From the NCBI RefSeq assembly GCF_028776105.2, contig NZ_CP145606.1, positions 1,054,001 through 1,118,000 on the forward strand: a stretch of 64,000 nucleotides of DNA, written 5' to 3'. Each line of letters starts with the position of its first letter. Positions within the stretch are counted from its first letter, which is position 1. Origin of the DNA: Neisseria leonii (GTDB lineage Bacteria > Pseudomonadota > Gammaproteobacteria > Burkholderiales > Neisseriaceae). Positions 8,701-18,388 of this stretch are shown piece after piece. The notes under the pieces are model-generated. The model saw nothing but the letters and a program-made list of their open reading frames with translations. It ran no database searches and was not told where the DNA came from. Made by a program: the position numbers and the translations under genes.

Positions 8701-9312
8701 CATATCGAATGAAAAACGGTAGCCCAGTTTTTCGCGCTCTTTGCCGTTTTTCAAAGCCTCTTCAATGGTCTGCCCGGTGACAAACTGTTTACCCAGCAGG
8801 CGCATCGCATAATCCACACCTTTGCGGATTAGCGGCTCGCCGCCCTTACCGATCATGCGGGTCAAAGCCATACCCAAGCTCTGCTCGTTGGTGGCCGAAG
8901 TCAGCTTGCCGGTAATCAGCAATCCCCATGCCGCCGCATTGACAAACAGCGACGGGCTGTTGTTCAGATGGCTTTTCCAGTTGCCGCCGGACAACTTGTC
9001 CTGAATCAGCCTGTTGCGCGTTGCCTTATCGGGAATCCGCAGCAGGGCTTCGGCCAGACACATCAAGGCCACCCCTTCTTCGCTGGAAAGCGAAAACTCG
9101 TGCATCAGTGCATCCACCCCGCCAGCCTTACTGCGGTCGGCGCGCACCTTGGCTACCAAACCGCGTGCCAAGTGGGCGGCCGCCTCTTTCTCTGCCGCAC
9201 TCATCTCTGCCTGCGCCTGCAGATCCTGCACAGCGTCATGCTCGTCTTTGCGGTAAGCCTCAGTAATCAGACGGCGCAGCGGCTGCGGCGCATCATGGGC
9301 AAAACGGAACAT
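5716..9312 (-). CDS. putA: bifunctional proline dehydrogenase / P5C dehydrogenase PutA
   Basis: This 1198-residue enzyme oxidises proline to P5C (FAD, coupled to quinone) and then to glutamate (NAD+). The proline dehydrogenase barrel covers roughly residues 150-490, including RRLLENGANSSFV near 465. The aldehyde dehydrogenase part (about 560-990) shows PWNFPLA, GSTEVAK, the ETGGQNA glutamate and the catalytic Cys in GQRCSALR near 814. A C-terminal tail of about 200 residues follows. The ribbon-helix-helix DNA-binding domain of E. coli PutA is absent, so it is not its own repressor. AAGGAG precedes the start. It is divergent from the cyclodeaminase-family gene. Two DUS copies lie inside the coding sequence (about 6651 and 7748). 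Confidence 0.96.
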   Translation of the reverse strand: MFRFAHDAPQPLRRLITEAYRKDEHDAVQDLQAQAEMSAAEKEAAAHLARGLVAKVRADRSKAGGVDALMHEFSLSSEEGVALMCLAEALLRIPDKATRNRLIQDKLSGGNWKSHLNNSPSLFVNAAAWGLLITGKLTSATNEQSLGMALTRMIGKGGEPLIRKGVDYAMRLLGKQFVTGQTIEEALKNGKEREKLGYRFSFDMLGEAAMTQADADRYYQDYVNAIHAIGQDAQNAGVYEGNGISVKLSAIHPRYVRAQHERVMTELLPKLKNLFLLAKQYNIGLNIDAEEANRLELSLDLMESLVSDPDLAGFNGIGFVVQAYQKRCPFVIDYLVDLARRNHQKLMIRLVKGAYWDSEIKWAQVDGLDGYPVYTRKVHTDVSYLACARKLLAAQDAVFPQFATHNAYTLAAVYQMGEGKEFEFQCLHGMGETLYDQVVGAPNLGRRVRIYAPVGTHETLLAYLVRRLLENGANSSFVNQIVDENVSVDDLVRCPLEAAAQTGGKMHQALPLPRHLYGEGRLNSQGIDLSNEIVLRRLQEEMNQAAARDYAAVPLVCAPAAVQKAHEVRNPADHHDIVGTAAFIEAESVAAVVAAAKAAEADWAGRAPSERAVCLRRFADLLEEHTPALMMLAVREAGKTLNNAIAEVREAVDFCRYYAAEAETVCAGRAPVGTVAAISPWNFPLAIFVGEVVAALAVGNTVVAKPAEQTSLIAHYAVGLLHRAGVPQAAVQLVLGAGDVGAALSADTRINGVIFTGSTEVAKLINRSLAERDDQPVLIAETGGQNAMIVDSTALAEQVCADVLLSAFDSAGQRCSALRVLCVQEDVADHMVAMIKGAMNELRVGNPMMLATDVGPVIDGEAQANLLAHIEKMKTVAVSYHQIRPSENAQNGTFVPPTLFELDNLDQLQREVFGPVLHVVRYRAGELDALIDQINAKGYALTHGIHSRIDGTVEHIKQRIEAGNVYVNRNIVGAVVGVQPFGGHGLSGTGPKAGGSFYLQRLSRGAWTMPPLNRPAQADEAALAVLDKLMQQMAFGHEEKVALGRVMGESRIHNLRGAEALLPGPTGERNSAAWRMPHQVWLYGGDLAASFAAWIRIAAAGGRIVVDGSHPLAIWREHAQGLLSVSRDSIPTGISHVVALTALDGDTRRRLAEQPGALVKVIDAADGLDILPVFEEISVSVNTTAAGGNASLMAMAEA

Positions 9313-9418
9313 TTTCGGAACTCTCCTTCAAAACAATCATCTTGACAGCAACAGCAGCCGACTCGGCCGCACACTTATCGGGCAATCTGACACCCAATCA
9401 ACAGCCGTTATTTTATCA

Positions 9419-9436
9419 ATAAGAAACGTTTCTTAT
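9419..9436. promoter_or_regulatory. perfect 18-bp palindrome between putA and the OCD gene
   Basis: ATAAGAAACGTTTCTTAT is fully self-complementary. It lies 107 bases before putA and just upstream of the -35 of the rightward promoter. A related half-site, ATAAGAAAA, occurs at 9478-9486, downstream of the predicted -10. The arrangement suits an operator controlling both divergent units. The XRE-cupin regulator at 11949 is the best candidate to bind it (inference). Confidence 0.6.
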
Positions 9437-9443
9437 CCAAATA

Positions 9444-9472
9444 TTGACAGATATTATTTTACGATATAAATT
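9444..9472 (+). promoter_or_regulatory. sigma-70 promoter for the OCD-transporter operon
   Basis: A perfect -35 TTGACA (9444-9449) is followed after 15-17 bases by an AT-rich block offering TATAAA or TAAATT as -10. The promoter is flanked by the palindrome upstream and its half-site downstream. Confidence 0.55.
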
Positions 9473-9526
9473 TTCCTATAAGAAAATTTGACACTACTAC
9501 TCCATGAATCTAAGAGAGTACAAGCC

Positions 9527-10486
9527 ATGCAATACTACAATGCAGAGCAAACCATCGCCGCACTGCCGTTTGACAAGCTCATTGATGCCGTCTGCAATAT
9601 GTTCCGCCAAGATTGTGAAGTCCCGTTGCGGCACAACCATACCATCTGCGGCCGGAAAGGCAATCCATTGGGCAATCTGCTGTTAATGCCCGCCTGGCAA
9701 CCCGAACAATGGCTGGGTGTCAAAACAGTTTCCATTTTTCCTGACAATAACCGCATCGGCCTGCCCGGACTGCATTCGGTCTATATCCTTTACAGTGCCG
9801 CCAGCGGAAAACCCGCCGCCATACTGGACGGCGATACCGTTACCTCCCGCCGTACCGCTGCCGTTTCCGCGTTAGCCGCACGCTATTTGAGCCGTGAAGA
9901 CAGTACGCATTTATTGATTGTGGGTGCCGGACGTGTGGCCTCTCTGCTGGCCGATGCCTACCGCAGCGTCCGTCCCATCACACAGGTTACTGTTTGGAAT
10001 CCTACTGCCGCCAAAGCACAAGCCTTGGCTGCACGTCTGCGCCATCAAGGGTTTGATGCCGCCGCTGCCGCCAATCTGGAAACAGCGGCACAACAAGCCG
10101 ACATTATCTCCTGCGCCACATTGTCCACCCGCCCCCTGATTCTTCGCAAATGGCTGCGCGCAGGCAGCCACCTGGATCTGATCGGCAGCTTTACCCCGCA
10201 CATGCGCGAAAGCGACGATGACTGTTTTGCCGACACACGTGTCTTTATCGATACCGACGAAGCTCTGCTCAAAGCAGGCGATTTACTGGCACCGGTGCAA
10301 AACGGTGTGTTCCATGCCGAGAGTGTTGCCGCAGACTTAACACAGCTGTGCCGCCATATCCGTACAGGCCGTCTGAAAAAGGATGACATTACCGTTTTCA
10401 AATCCGTAGGCAGCGGCCTGGCGGACTTGGCAGCGGCCGTTTTGGCATACGGCACACTCAACCCGCCTGCCTCCGACACAAGATAA
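9527..10486 (+). CDS. ornithine cyclodeaminase / mu-crystallin family protein
   Basis: This 319-residue protein has an NAD(P)-binding Rossmann motif, LLIVGAGRVAS (from about residue 128), and the family pattern GDTVTSRRTAAVSALAARYLS just before it. Ornithine cyclodeaminase converts ornithine to proline and ammonia; relatives reduce cyclic imines to proline or pipecolate. The frame opens earlier with TTG (9488), but that would overlap the promoter, so the ATG at 9527 (MQYYNAEQ) is preferred. Next to putA it probably makes proline for PutA to burn. The exact substrate cannot be read from sequence. It is followed 51 bases later by the transporter, likely in one operon. Confidence 0.85.
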   Translation: MQYYNAEQTIAALPFDKLIDAVCNMFRQDCEVPLRHNHTICGRKGNPLGNLLLMPAWQPEQWLGVKTVSIFPDNNRIGLPGLHSVYILYSAASGKPAAILDGDTVTSRRTAAVSALAARYLSREDSTHLLIVGAGRVASLLADAYRSVRPITQVTVWNPTAAKAQALAARLRHQGFDAAAAANLETAAQQADIISCATLSTRPLILRKWLRAGSHLDLIGSFTPHMRESDDDCFADTRVFIDTDEALLKAGDLLAPVQNGVFHAESVAADLTQLCRHIRTGRLKKDDITVFKSVGSGLADLAAAVLAYGTLNPPASDTR

Positions 10487-10537
10487 CCGGCCGTTGCTGC
10501 CGTTTTTCAACCTGTCAAAGAAAAAAGGAGAAATGAA

Positions 10538-11815
10538 ATGAATACAAAAATATCGACCCGAGTCCTGCTGGCCAGCCTGATCGGCAGCGCAATCGAGTGG
10601 TTTGACTATTTTCTCTACGGTACTGTCGCCGCCCTGGTTTTCAACCGGCTGTTTTTTCCTGCCGAAGATCCCTCTGTCGGTACCATGCTGGCCTTTGCCT
10701 CATTTGCCCTGTCGTTCTTTATCCGCCCGTTCGGCGGCATCATATTCAGCCACATCGGCGACAAAATCGGCCGCAAGCAGACTTTGGTCATGACGCTTTC
10801 GCTGATGGGCGGTGCCACCGTACTGATGGGCCTACTGCCCACTTACCAAGCCATCGGCATTGCCGCACCACTCTTAATGGTACTGCTGCGCTTGGTACAG
10901 GGATTGGGCATCGGCGGCGAATGGGGCGGCGCCATGCTGCTGGCAGTCGAGTATGCACCGAAAGAGAAGCGCGGCTTTTTCGGCAGCGTGCCGCAAATGG
11001 GCGTTACCGTAGGTATGTTGCTGGCAACCCTGGCTCTGACCGTCATGTCCATGCTGCCGGAAGAGCAATTTTTGTCTTGGGGCTGGCGTGTGCCGTTTGT
11101 TTTCAGTGCGGTTTTAGTATTCGTCGGACTGTGGATACGCAAAGGTATCGATGAAACGCCCTCGTTCAAGAAAAATCAAGCGCAAGGCAAGGTAGTCAAT
11201 GTGCCGCTGCTGGAAACCCTGCGCCGGCACAAGCGCGAAGTGCTGATTGCCATAGGTGCCAAATTTGTCGAAACCGCACCGTTTTACATCATGTCCACTT
11301 TTATCGTGTTTTATGCCACACAGATGCTGGATTTTCCGCGTACCACCGCATTGAATGCCGTAACCGCCGCTACTGTCGTTGCCACACTGCTGATTCCCGT
11401 GATGGGCATACTGTCTGATAAAATCGGCCGTAAAACGGTTTATATCGGCGGTACTCTACTGATGGCGGCCTACGCATTCCCCTACTTCTGGCTGCTGGAC
11501 AGTAAAACCGCTACCGGCCTGTTCACAGCAACCATTTTGGGCTTGGGTATTATCTGGGCACCGGTTACTGCCGTATTGGGTACAATGTTTTCCGAAATAT
11601 TCGACAGCAGCGTGCGTTACACCGGTATTACTTTGGGTTATCAAATCGGCGCCGCACTGGCTGGCGGCACCGCACCGCTGATAGCAACATTCCTGCTCAA
11701 TACATTCAACCGTTCTTACACACCGATTGCGGTTTACATCATCATAACCGGCATCATTTCGCTGACAGCCGTTTTGACAGCCGGCGACTACGCCGGCAAA
11801 CCACTCAAAGACTAA
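10538..11815 (+). CDS. MFS transporter, metabolite:H+ symporter (ProP/ShiA-like) family
   Basis: This 425-residue membrane protein has about 12 hydrophobic segments. It shows the MHS signature SAIEWFDYFLYGT at residues 17-29, the loop motif GDKIGRKQTL between helices 2 and 3, and a repeat of it (SDKIGRKTVY) in the second half. GLGIGGEWGGA is also typical of the family. Members carry proline, betaine, shikimate or dicarboxylates with protons. AAGGAG precedes the ATG. Given its neighbours it likely imports ornithine, proline or a related compound; that is inference. Confidence 0.88.
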   Translation: MNTKISTRVLLASLIGSAIEWFDYFLYGTVAALVFNRLFFPAEDPSVGTMLAFASFALSFFIRPFGGIIFSHIGDKIGRKQTLVMTLSLMGGATVLMGLLPTYQAIGIAAPLLMVLLRLVQGLGIGGEWGGAMLLAVEYAPKEKRGFFGSVPQMGVTVGMLLATLALTVMSMLPEEQFLSWGWRVPFVFSAVLVFVGLWIRKGIDETPSFKKNQAQGKVVNVPLLETLRRHKREVLIAIGAKFVETAPFYIMSTFIVFYATQMLDFPRTTALNAVTAATVVATLLIPVMGILSDKIGRKTVYIGGTLLMAAYAFPYFWLLDSKTATGLFTATILGLGIIWAPVTAVLGTMFSEIFDSSVRYTGITLGYQIGAALAGGTAPLIATFLLNTFNRSYTPIAVYIIITGIISLTAVLTAGDYAGKPLKD

Positions 11816-11948
11816 ATTGCTCAAAGCGGCAGCCGACGTATCCGACTGCCGCTTTTCTCCTGTACACTGTATATCTTACCGGCAACAGCCGTACCGAATT
11901 TGCTATAATCCGCCGCATTCTGATGACACCAAATTCCAGGTAATCTTT

Positions 11949-12554
11949 ATGCAGGATACCCAACCTGTCAGCGAAACATCTATCGACGTCCTATCCCAAA
12001 AAATCAAACTGCTGCGCCGGCGTGCGCAACTGACACTCAAACAATTGAGCCTGCGCAGCGGTATATCAGTATCGACACTATCCAAAATCGAAAACGGCCG
12101 ACTGTCGCCCACTTATGAAAAAATCGCCGCCCTTGCCTACGGCCTGTCTGTCGATGTCGGCGAACTGTTCCGCCTGCCGGGCCATGAAACACACCTAGGA
12201 CGGCGCAGCATCAGCAGTTCTGCCACCAGCCTTGTGCACGATACCCGCCCCTACCGTTACACCGTGCTGCACAACGATCTGGCCCACAAACGCTTTATCC
12301 CTCTGCTCGCTACCGTCAAAGCACATGAACGGCATGAGTTTCCCAAAACATTACACCGCCACCACGGTGAGGAATTTATTTATGTATTAAGCGGGCAAAT
12401 TACCCTGCTGACCGACCTGTATGCCCCGCAAACACTCAATCCCGGCGATTCCTGCTATTTTGACAGCGGGATGGGGCATGCTTTTCTCTCAACCTCGGCC
12501 GAAGATGCACAGATTTTGTGGATCTCGTGTACATTGCCCTCCAGTCCCGAATAG
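11949..12554 (+). CDS. XRE-family regulator with C-terminal cupin domain
   Basis: This 201-residue protein has an N-terminal helix-turn-helix (about 14-70: KIKLLRRRAQLTLKQLSLRS, then SVSTLSKIENGRLSPTYEKI) and a C-terminal cupin (about 120-195) with HRHHGEEFIYVLSG and DSCYFDSGMGHAF, the small-ligand-binding fold of PuuR-type regulators. The start is the ATG at 11949 with AGG upstream; the longer open frame from 11817 has no support. It closes the putA/OCD/transporter cluster and is its probable regulator, sensing an amino-acid ligand. Since PutA lacks a DNA-binding domain, a separate regulator is expected. Confidence 0.88.
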   Translation: MQDTQPVSETSIDVLSQKIKLLRRRAQLTLKQLSLRSGISVSTLSKIENGRLSPTYEKIAALAYGLSVDVGELFRLPGHETHLGRRSISSSATSLVHDTRPYRYTVLHNDLAHKRFIPLLATVKAHERHEFPKTLHRHHGEEFIYVLSGQITLLTDLYAPQTLNPGDSCYFDSGMGHAFLSTSAEDAQILWISCTLPSSPE

Positions 12555-12650
12555 CTTACCCTTACCCGTTCTCCCGGGCCGTCTGAATCGGACGCAGTCT
12601 GCCAAAACAGTAAAAACTTTGATTTAACGCCAAGTTTCCTGAGAAATAAA

Positions 12651-12679
12651 TTGACTTTGCCGCAGACGAAACTTAAACT
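12651..12679 (+). promoter_or_regulatory. promoter of the M23-family gene
   Basis: TTGACT (12651-12656), a 17-base spacer and TAAACT (12674-12679) match the sigma-70 consensus well. The start codon is 73 bases downstream. Confidence 0.6.
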
Positions 12680-12751
12680 TACTGATTATCAAATAATCCC
12701 AGTATGCCCTGCGGCTGATGTCGGCCGTTTTTAACGCTACGGAAACCCATC

Positions 12752-13384
12752 ATGCATTACCGTTTGACGCTTACTCTGACTGCCGCCCTGCTGCTGCCCG
12801 TGTCTGCCCATGCGCAATTCGGCCAGCAGGATACACTTGGCGACTTTATCCAAAACAATCAGAATGTCCAAGTCAATCTGCGCTCTGCCGACGGAAACGA
12901 TGCCGCCAGCCAGCGCCGTTACGACAATCTGGAACAGCTGGTACAAAGTCTGGTTCTGAATAACGGCAGCAGTGCAAGCCGCCCCGCAGCACCTGCCGCA
13001 CAAAGCGGATTTATCCGCCCGGTCGCCTATAAAACCAATTCCGCTTTCGGCCGCCGCCTGCACCCCGTATCGAAAAAAATGAAAGCGCATACGGGCATCG
13101 ACATCGCGGCACCGGCCGGCACACCGATTCATGCGGCCAAAGACGGCATCATTACCTTTTCCGGTACGCAGCGGGGATACGGTCGCACCATCGTCATCAA
13201 ACACGATGATCAATATTCGACACTTTATGCCCACGCCAGCAAACTCATAGCTAAGCAGGGGCAAACCGTCAAACAGGGCGAAGTGATTGCCTTGGTCGGA
13301 TCGAGCGGAACGGCCACCGGTTCGAACCTGCATTTCGAAGTGATTGAAAACGGCCGTAAAATCAATCCTGAAAACAAGATTTAA
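12752..13384 (+). CDS. exported M23/LytM-domain protein, possibly degenerate
   Basis: This 210-residue protein has a signal peptide (cleavage after about residue 22, AHA-Q), a variable linker, then a LytM domain from about residue 90. The first zinc-ligand motif is intact: His113 and Asp117 in HTGIDIAAP, followed by LYAH. The final motif, normally HLHFEV, reads NLHFEV: Asn192 replaces the usual catalytic His, while the zinc ligand His194 remains. This resembles the degenerate LytM domains of EnvC/NlpD-type amidase activators. It may thus bind or activate cell-wall enzymes rather than cut peptidoglycan. The gene stands alone, with its own promoter and terminator. Confidence 0.88.
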   Translation: MHYRLTLTLTAALLLPVSAHAQFGQQDTLGDFIQNNQNVQVNLRSADGNDAASQRRYDNLEQLVQSLVLNNGSSASRPAAPAAQSGFIRPVAYKTNSAFGRRLHPVSKKMKAHTGIDIAAPAGTPIHAAKDGIITFSGTQRGYGRTIVIKHDDQYSTLYAHASKLIAKQGQTVKQGEVIALVGSSGTATGSNLHFEVIENGRKINPENKI

Positions 13385-13409
13385 TCTGCATTCCCGCAAT
13401 CATCTTTGG

Positions 13410-13443
13410 AACGGCCGTCTGAAAATGCATTCGGCCGTTTTTT
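13410..13443 (+). terminator. terminator of the M23-family gene
   Basis: AACGGCCG and CGGCCGTT enclose a 14-base loop and are followed by a T run. The left arm overlaps a DUS (GGCCGTCTGAAAA), so here the DUS supplies only one arm. Confidence 0.8.
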
Positions 13444-13816
13444 CATCCCCGCCTAACGCCGCCCAACGGTTCAGCTTAACGCTTGACCGCTCACGGAATA
13501 CCGAGACCAACCGGCAGTATATATCCACCTGCCGCATCAATCATAAGACACTCCGGTCAAACCGCATGTCCCGTCGTTTTCAGACGGCCTGATATTCCGC
13601 CTGCCTATCTGAGCCGCGTCTTCCAATCAGTCGAGCCAACCTGCCAAATTGCCCGGATACCCGCAAGCGGCCACAGCCCGTGTAGCCGGGCTTCTGAGTC
13701 CGGCCGGATTCAGGCTTACCCGCTATCGGCCGGATTCCGTACCGGCCGTACTGTGAGGCCGTCTGAAAATCCCGCTTCTTGTTTTAACCCGTCCGGCCGC
13801 CCTGCCGGCAACAGAA
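13444..13816. other. gene-free stretch
   Basis: Two DUS copies in opposite orientation (about 13574 and 13754) flank about 170 bases. The open frame across 13483-13968 (+) runs into the phosphatase gene, lacks a ribosome-binding site and resembles no protein I know. Nothing else is seen. Confidence 0.5.
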
Positions 13817-13856
13817 AACCCCCTGAAAGCCGCTATATTCGGGTTTTCAGGGGGTT
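13817..13856 (-). terminator. terminator of the alkaline phosphatase gene
   Basis: AACCCCCTGAAA and TTTCAGGGGGTT form a perfect 12-bp stem, located 54 bases beyond the stop on the minus strand. Confidence 0.8.
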
Positions 13857-13910
13857 GAGAAGAAGTACCGCAAGCTGCCGATTCCTATCCGGTACCGGCA
13901 CGCTCATGCT

Positions 13911-15647
13911 TTACTTCACGGCAAAGGCATCCACGATGATTTTGAACAAATCGGAATTTTCCATATAGCCTCGGACATTTTCCGCACCGGGTCCGACGGC
14001 CTGCACCACCATATCATCAACCGAATGCACACCGCTGTCCGCACTGCGCGGCAGATTGCCCTCACGCAGTACCGCACCGGGCACGTCCTTATATTTGCTG
14101 TTGGCCGCATACTGACCCTGACTGTCTTTCAGTGCCGGGTTGAACTGGCCGTCCAGTTTCGGGCGGAAGGTTTCATAATAATCGGGATAAGCGGCGAAGA
14201 AAACGGCCAAGCGTTTGCTGACGTCCCAATTATCGGGGTAGCCGTCACCGTTCTTGTCCTGATAATCCAGCCAGCCGGCATGTTGGTAAGTGCCGACTTT
14301 TTCGCGCATATCGCCCGCTTTGCCGTCATCAACCGTGCCGACAATCGAAATGCCGTGCGTATGGTCGCCGGTTACGATAATCAGCGTATCGGGATTTTTT
14401 TTGGCAAAATCTTTGGCCACCGCCAAAGCCTGATCCATCATGATGGTGCTGGCCATCGCCCGCTCCCAATCCAGTGAATGGGAAGCTTTGTCAATCATGG
14501 CGGATTCTACCATCAGGAAAAAGCCGTCTTTATTTTTCGACAAAACGTCCAGCGCCGTTTTGGTCATCTCAGTCAAATCGGGCTGGTCGGGAAAGTTTTT
14601 TGTGCTGCCGTTGTTGAGAAAACGGCGGTCGAGTACGGTATTCATATTGCCGGTATGGAACAGACCCAGCAGCTTGTCGGTATTTTTGCCGCTGACCTGC
14701 CGCAGCTCACCGGCATTGCTCACCAAACGGTAACCGGCATTTTTAAAGGCGGCAACAAAATCCTTGTCGTCCTTGCGCTTGGAACCTGCCGTGCCCTGGG
14801 GCATAAAATACGCCGCACCGCCGCCGAGCAGGACATCGGGCTTCGCATCGAACAGCATTTCGGTAATGGCCGCTTTTTCAGAACGGCGGCGGGTTTGTGC
14901 AACAACGGCGGCAGGCGTAGCATCCTGCAATTCCGCATCCGATACAATGCCTACCGCTTTATTGGTACGACGTTTGAGCAGTTTGCCCAAAGTTTCCTGT
15001 TTCGGGTGATTGAAATTGCTTTCCGAACGGCTGGCATAAACACCCAGCGCATTCACGGCCGATTTGTGGCCGGTCATGTACGCACTCATGGTATTGGCAC
15101 TGTCTGTGGCAATCGAATCGGTACTCGATGTACCGATTAAGCCCATATACGGCAAATCGTCCATCGCCAGACGGCCGTTTGCCTTGCCTTCCGTTACACC
15201 TTTGGACAGAATCCGCGCACCGGTGCGGTGCGCCATGGACAGGCCGTCACCGATAAACAGAATCACGTTTTTGGCTTTTGCTCTGGCAGGTGTGGCATAA
15301 ACGTTCCAATTGACCGACGTTTTTTTGCCGTTTACCGTAACATCCACCCGGTAATCGCCCGCCCGCTTGATGGAAGCATCGCGCACCCACAAAGCCGAAA
15401 CGTTTTTACCGTCTTCCCGTGCCACAAACTCGATCCGTCCGTCGGCCAGTGTTTTCTTAAAATCCTGCCCGTTAATCAGAATCTTGGCCTGGCCGTCTGA
15501 AATCACTTCGTCAAATTCAACCTTAAAGTCGAATTTGGCACCGGCCATCATGGTGGCACGGTCGATCGGATAAATAACACTGTCGGCCCAAGCGGCAAAC
15601 GGTACGGCTGCCGCCAGCAGCGCCGCCAAATAACGAGATTTCATCAA
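13911..15647 (-). CDS. exported alkaline phosphatase (PhoA superfamily)
   Basis: This 578-residue protein begins with a signal peptide (MMKSRYLAALLAAAVPFAAWA). An N-terminal beta-rich region follows (about 25-125), then the phosphatase core. FIGDGLSMAHRTGAR gives the first metal-site Asp near residue 133, and TDSANTMSAYMTG (near 180) carries the nucleophile Ser. ESAMIDKASHS and TGDHTHG supply later metal ligands. DKNGDGYPD resembles a calcium-binding loop. It releases phosphate from organic esters in the periplasm or at the surface. GGAGTAATC precedes the ATG; the second ATG (15644) is equally possible. It is monocistronic. The extra N-terminal domain makes it longer than E. coli PhoA. Confidence 0.92.
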   Translation of the reverse strand: MMKSRYLAALLAAAVPFAAWADSVIYPIDRATMMAGAKFDFKVEFDEVISDGQAKILINGQDFKKTLADGRIEFVAREDGKNVSALWVRDASIKRAGDYRVDVTVNGKKTSVNWNVYATPARAKAKNVILFIGDGLSMAHRTGARILSKGVTEGKANGRLAMDDLPYMGLIGTSSTDSIATDSANTMSAYMTGHKSAVNALGVYASRSESNFNHPKQETLGKLLKRRTNKAVGIVSDAELQDATPAAVVAQTRRRSEKAAITEMLFDAKPDVLLGGGAAYFMPQGTAGSKRKDDKDFVAAFKNAGYRLVSNAGELRQVSGKNTDKLLGLFHTGNMNTVLDRRFLNNGSTKNFPDQPDLTEMTKTALDVLSKNKDGFFLMVESAMIDKASHSLDWERAMASTIMMDQALAVAKDFAKKNPDTLIIVTGDHTHGISIVGTVDDGKAGDMREKVGTYQHAGWLDYQDKNGDGYPDNWDVSKRLAVFFAAYPDYYETFRPKLDGQFNPALKDSQGQYAANSKYKDVPGAVLREGNLPRSADSGVHSVDDMVVQAVGPGAENVRGYMENSDLFKIIVDAFAVK

Positions 15648-15776
15648 TGATTACTCCGTGATCGTGAATAATATGTCGAATAACTGCTGATTCAGTCATC
15701 ATCAGTTAGGCCGATATATATCACGCCAGTATGTCAGCTTCATGACGGACGGCCGCCGCTGCCTTTCCGACAGAAA

Positions 15777-15803
15777 AAACGGCCGCAAGCACACGGCCGT
15801 TTT
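15777..15803 (-). terminator. terminator of the TSUP permease gene
   Basis: AAAACGGCCG and CGGCCGTTTT enclose an 8-base loop, 19 bases beyond the permease stop on the minus strand. Confidence 0.8.
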
Positions 15804-15821
15804 CCATCCATGCAAAAACGG

Positions 15822-16616
15822 CTATACCGCCTGTTCAAGCCACATATCCCAACCGAACTTACCGATCAGCAGACACAGCAGCACCATAAACGCATAGCGC
15901 ATAAAGCGCGTACCGCCCGCAATCGCCAGCCGTGCCCCGACCAAACCGCCCAACAGATTGGCGCAGGCCAGCGGCAGTGCCCATGCCCAAAGCATATGTC
16001 CCGCAGGAACAAAAAAGCACAAGGCCGCCAAATTAGTTGTCAGATTAATCACTTTTGCCGAACCGGTTGCCGTCAAAAAGTCATAGGCAAAAAAACGCAC
16101 AAACACAAACGCCAGCAGGCTGCCCGTACCCGGCCCGAATACGCCGTCATACAGGCCGATCAAGCCCGCCAGCACAATCCCCCAGTACCGCTCCCCCCGG
16201 CTCAAAGCCGTCTGCCGCACCGCCTGTCCCAGATCTTTTTTGAAAAAAGTATAGACAAACATCAACAGCATAATCACAAACATGGCCGGTTTCATATACT
16301 GTACCGGCACTTCGGCCGCCACTTTCGCACCGGCAAACGATGCCGCAAACGCCAGCACTGCCGCAGGCAGCAGCATTTTCCACGGCAACGCCACCCGCCG
16401 CACAAACTGCCGTGCCGCCATCAGCGTTCCGGCAAACGAAGCGGCTTTGTTTACCCCCAATACCGAAGCAGGCGGTACACTTTGCGGCAGCAGGCCGAAC
16501 AGCGCGGGAATCTGCAACAGTCCCCCGCCGCCGACGGCAGCATCCATCAAACCGGCAGCGAACCCGGCCGCCAACAGCCAATACAGCGTAACACCCGTTA
16601 ATTCCCACATTTCCAT
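15822..16616 (-). CDS. TSUP (TauE/SafE) family permease
   Basis: This 264-residue inner-membrane protein has about eight hydrophobic segments and the two family repeats. The first holds LLAAGFAAGLMDAAVGGGGL near the N-terminus; the second, in the middle, holds GLYDGVFGPGTGSLLAF. TSUP proteins move sulfite, sulfonates or related organic anions. The open frame extends upstream to 16700, but that part overlaps a DUS and is not membrane-like. ATG at 16616 follows GGGAT; ATG at 16610 is possible. No neighbour reveals the substrate. Confidence 0.88.
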   Translation of the reverse strand: MEMWELTGVTLYWLLAAGFAAGLMDAAVGGGGLLQIPALFGLLPQSVPPASVLGVNKAASFAGTLMAARQFVRRVALPWKMLLPAAVLAFAASFAGAKVAAEVPVQYMKPAMFVIMLLMFVYTFFKKDLGQAVRQTALSRGERYWGIVLAGLIGLYDGVFGPGTGSLLAFVFVRFFAYDFLTATGSAKVINLTTNLAALCFFVPAGHMLWAWALPLACANLLGGLVGARLAIAGGTRFMRYAFMVLLCLLIGKFGWDMWLEQAV

Positions 16617-16734
16617 GCTTTTTATCCCGACTAAGAAAGATTCCGACAATTTTTCTGCCCGCGCGTACCGGCAACCCTGCCGTCTGAATATCCGACACAA
16701 AGCGGTATGATTTTAAAATCCGCAGCCATTTTGA

Positions 16735-18258
<1,524 letters not shown>

Positions 18259-18273
18259 ACGCAGCCTGTACCG

Positions 18274-18302
18274 AACGCCTGCACAGCTGTGCAGGCGTTT
18301 TT
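18274..18302 (+). terminator. terminator of gdhA
   Basis: AACGCCTGCACAG and CTGTGCAGGCGTT form a perfect 13-bp palindrome followed by T residues. Confidence 0.92.
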
Positions 18303-18328
18303 GATTTGCCCGCTTGGCTTGAAACCGC

Positions 18329-18373
18329 AAAAAGGCCGTCTGAAAACGGGGAAACGGTTTTCAGACGGCCTTC
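18329..18373 (-). terminator. DUS-pair terminator of aspS
   Basis: AAAAAGGCCGTCTGAAAACG and a matching reverse DUS lie 16 bases beyond the aspS stop on the minus strand. Confidence 0.8.
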
Positions 18374-18388
18374 TTGTCGGAGATGCAA

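Noticed and set aside
8002..8712. Long plus-strand frame of 236 codons inside putA
   Set aside because: It is antisense to a well-supported enzyme gene in GC-rich sequence; its translation matches no family and it has no ribosome-binding site.
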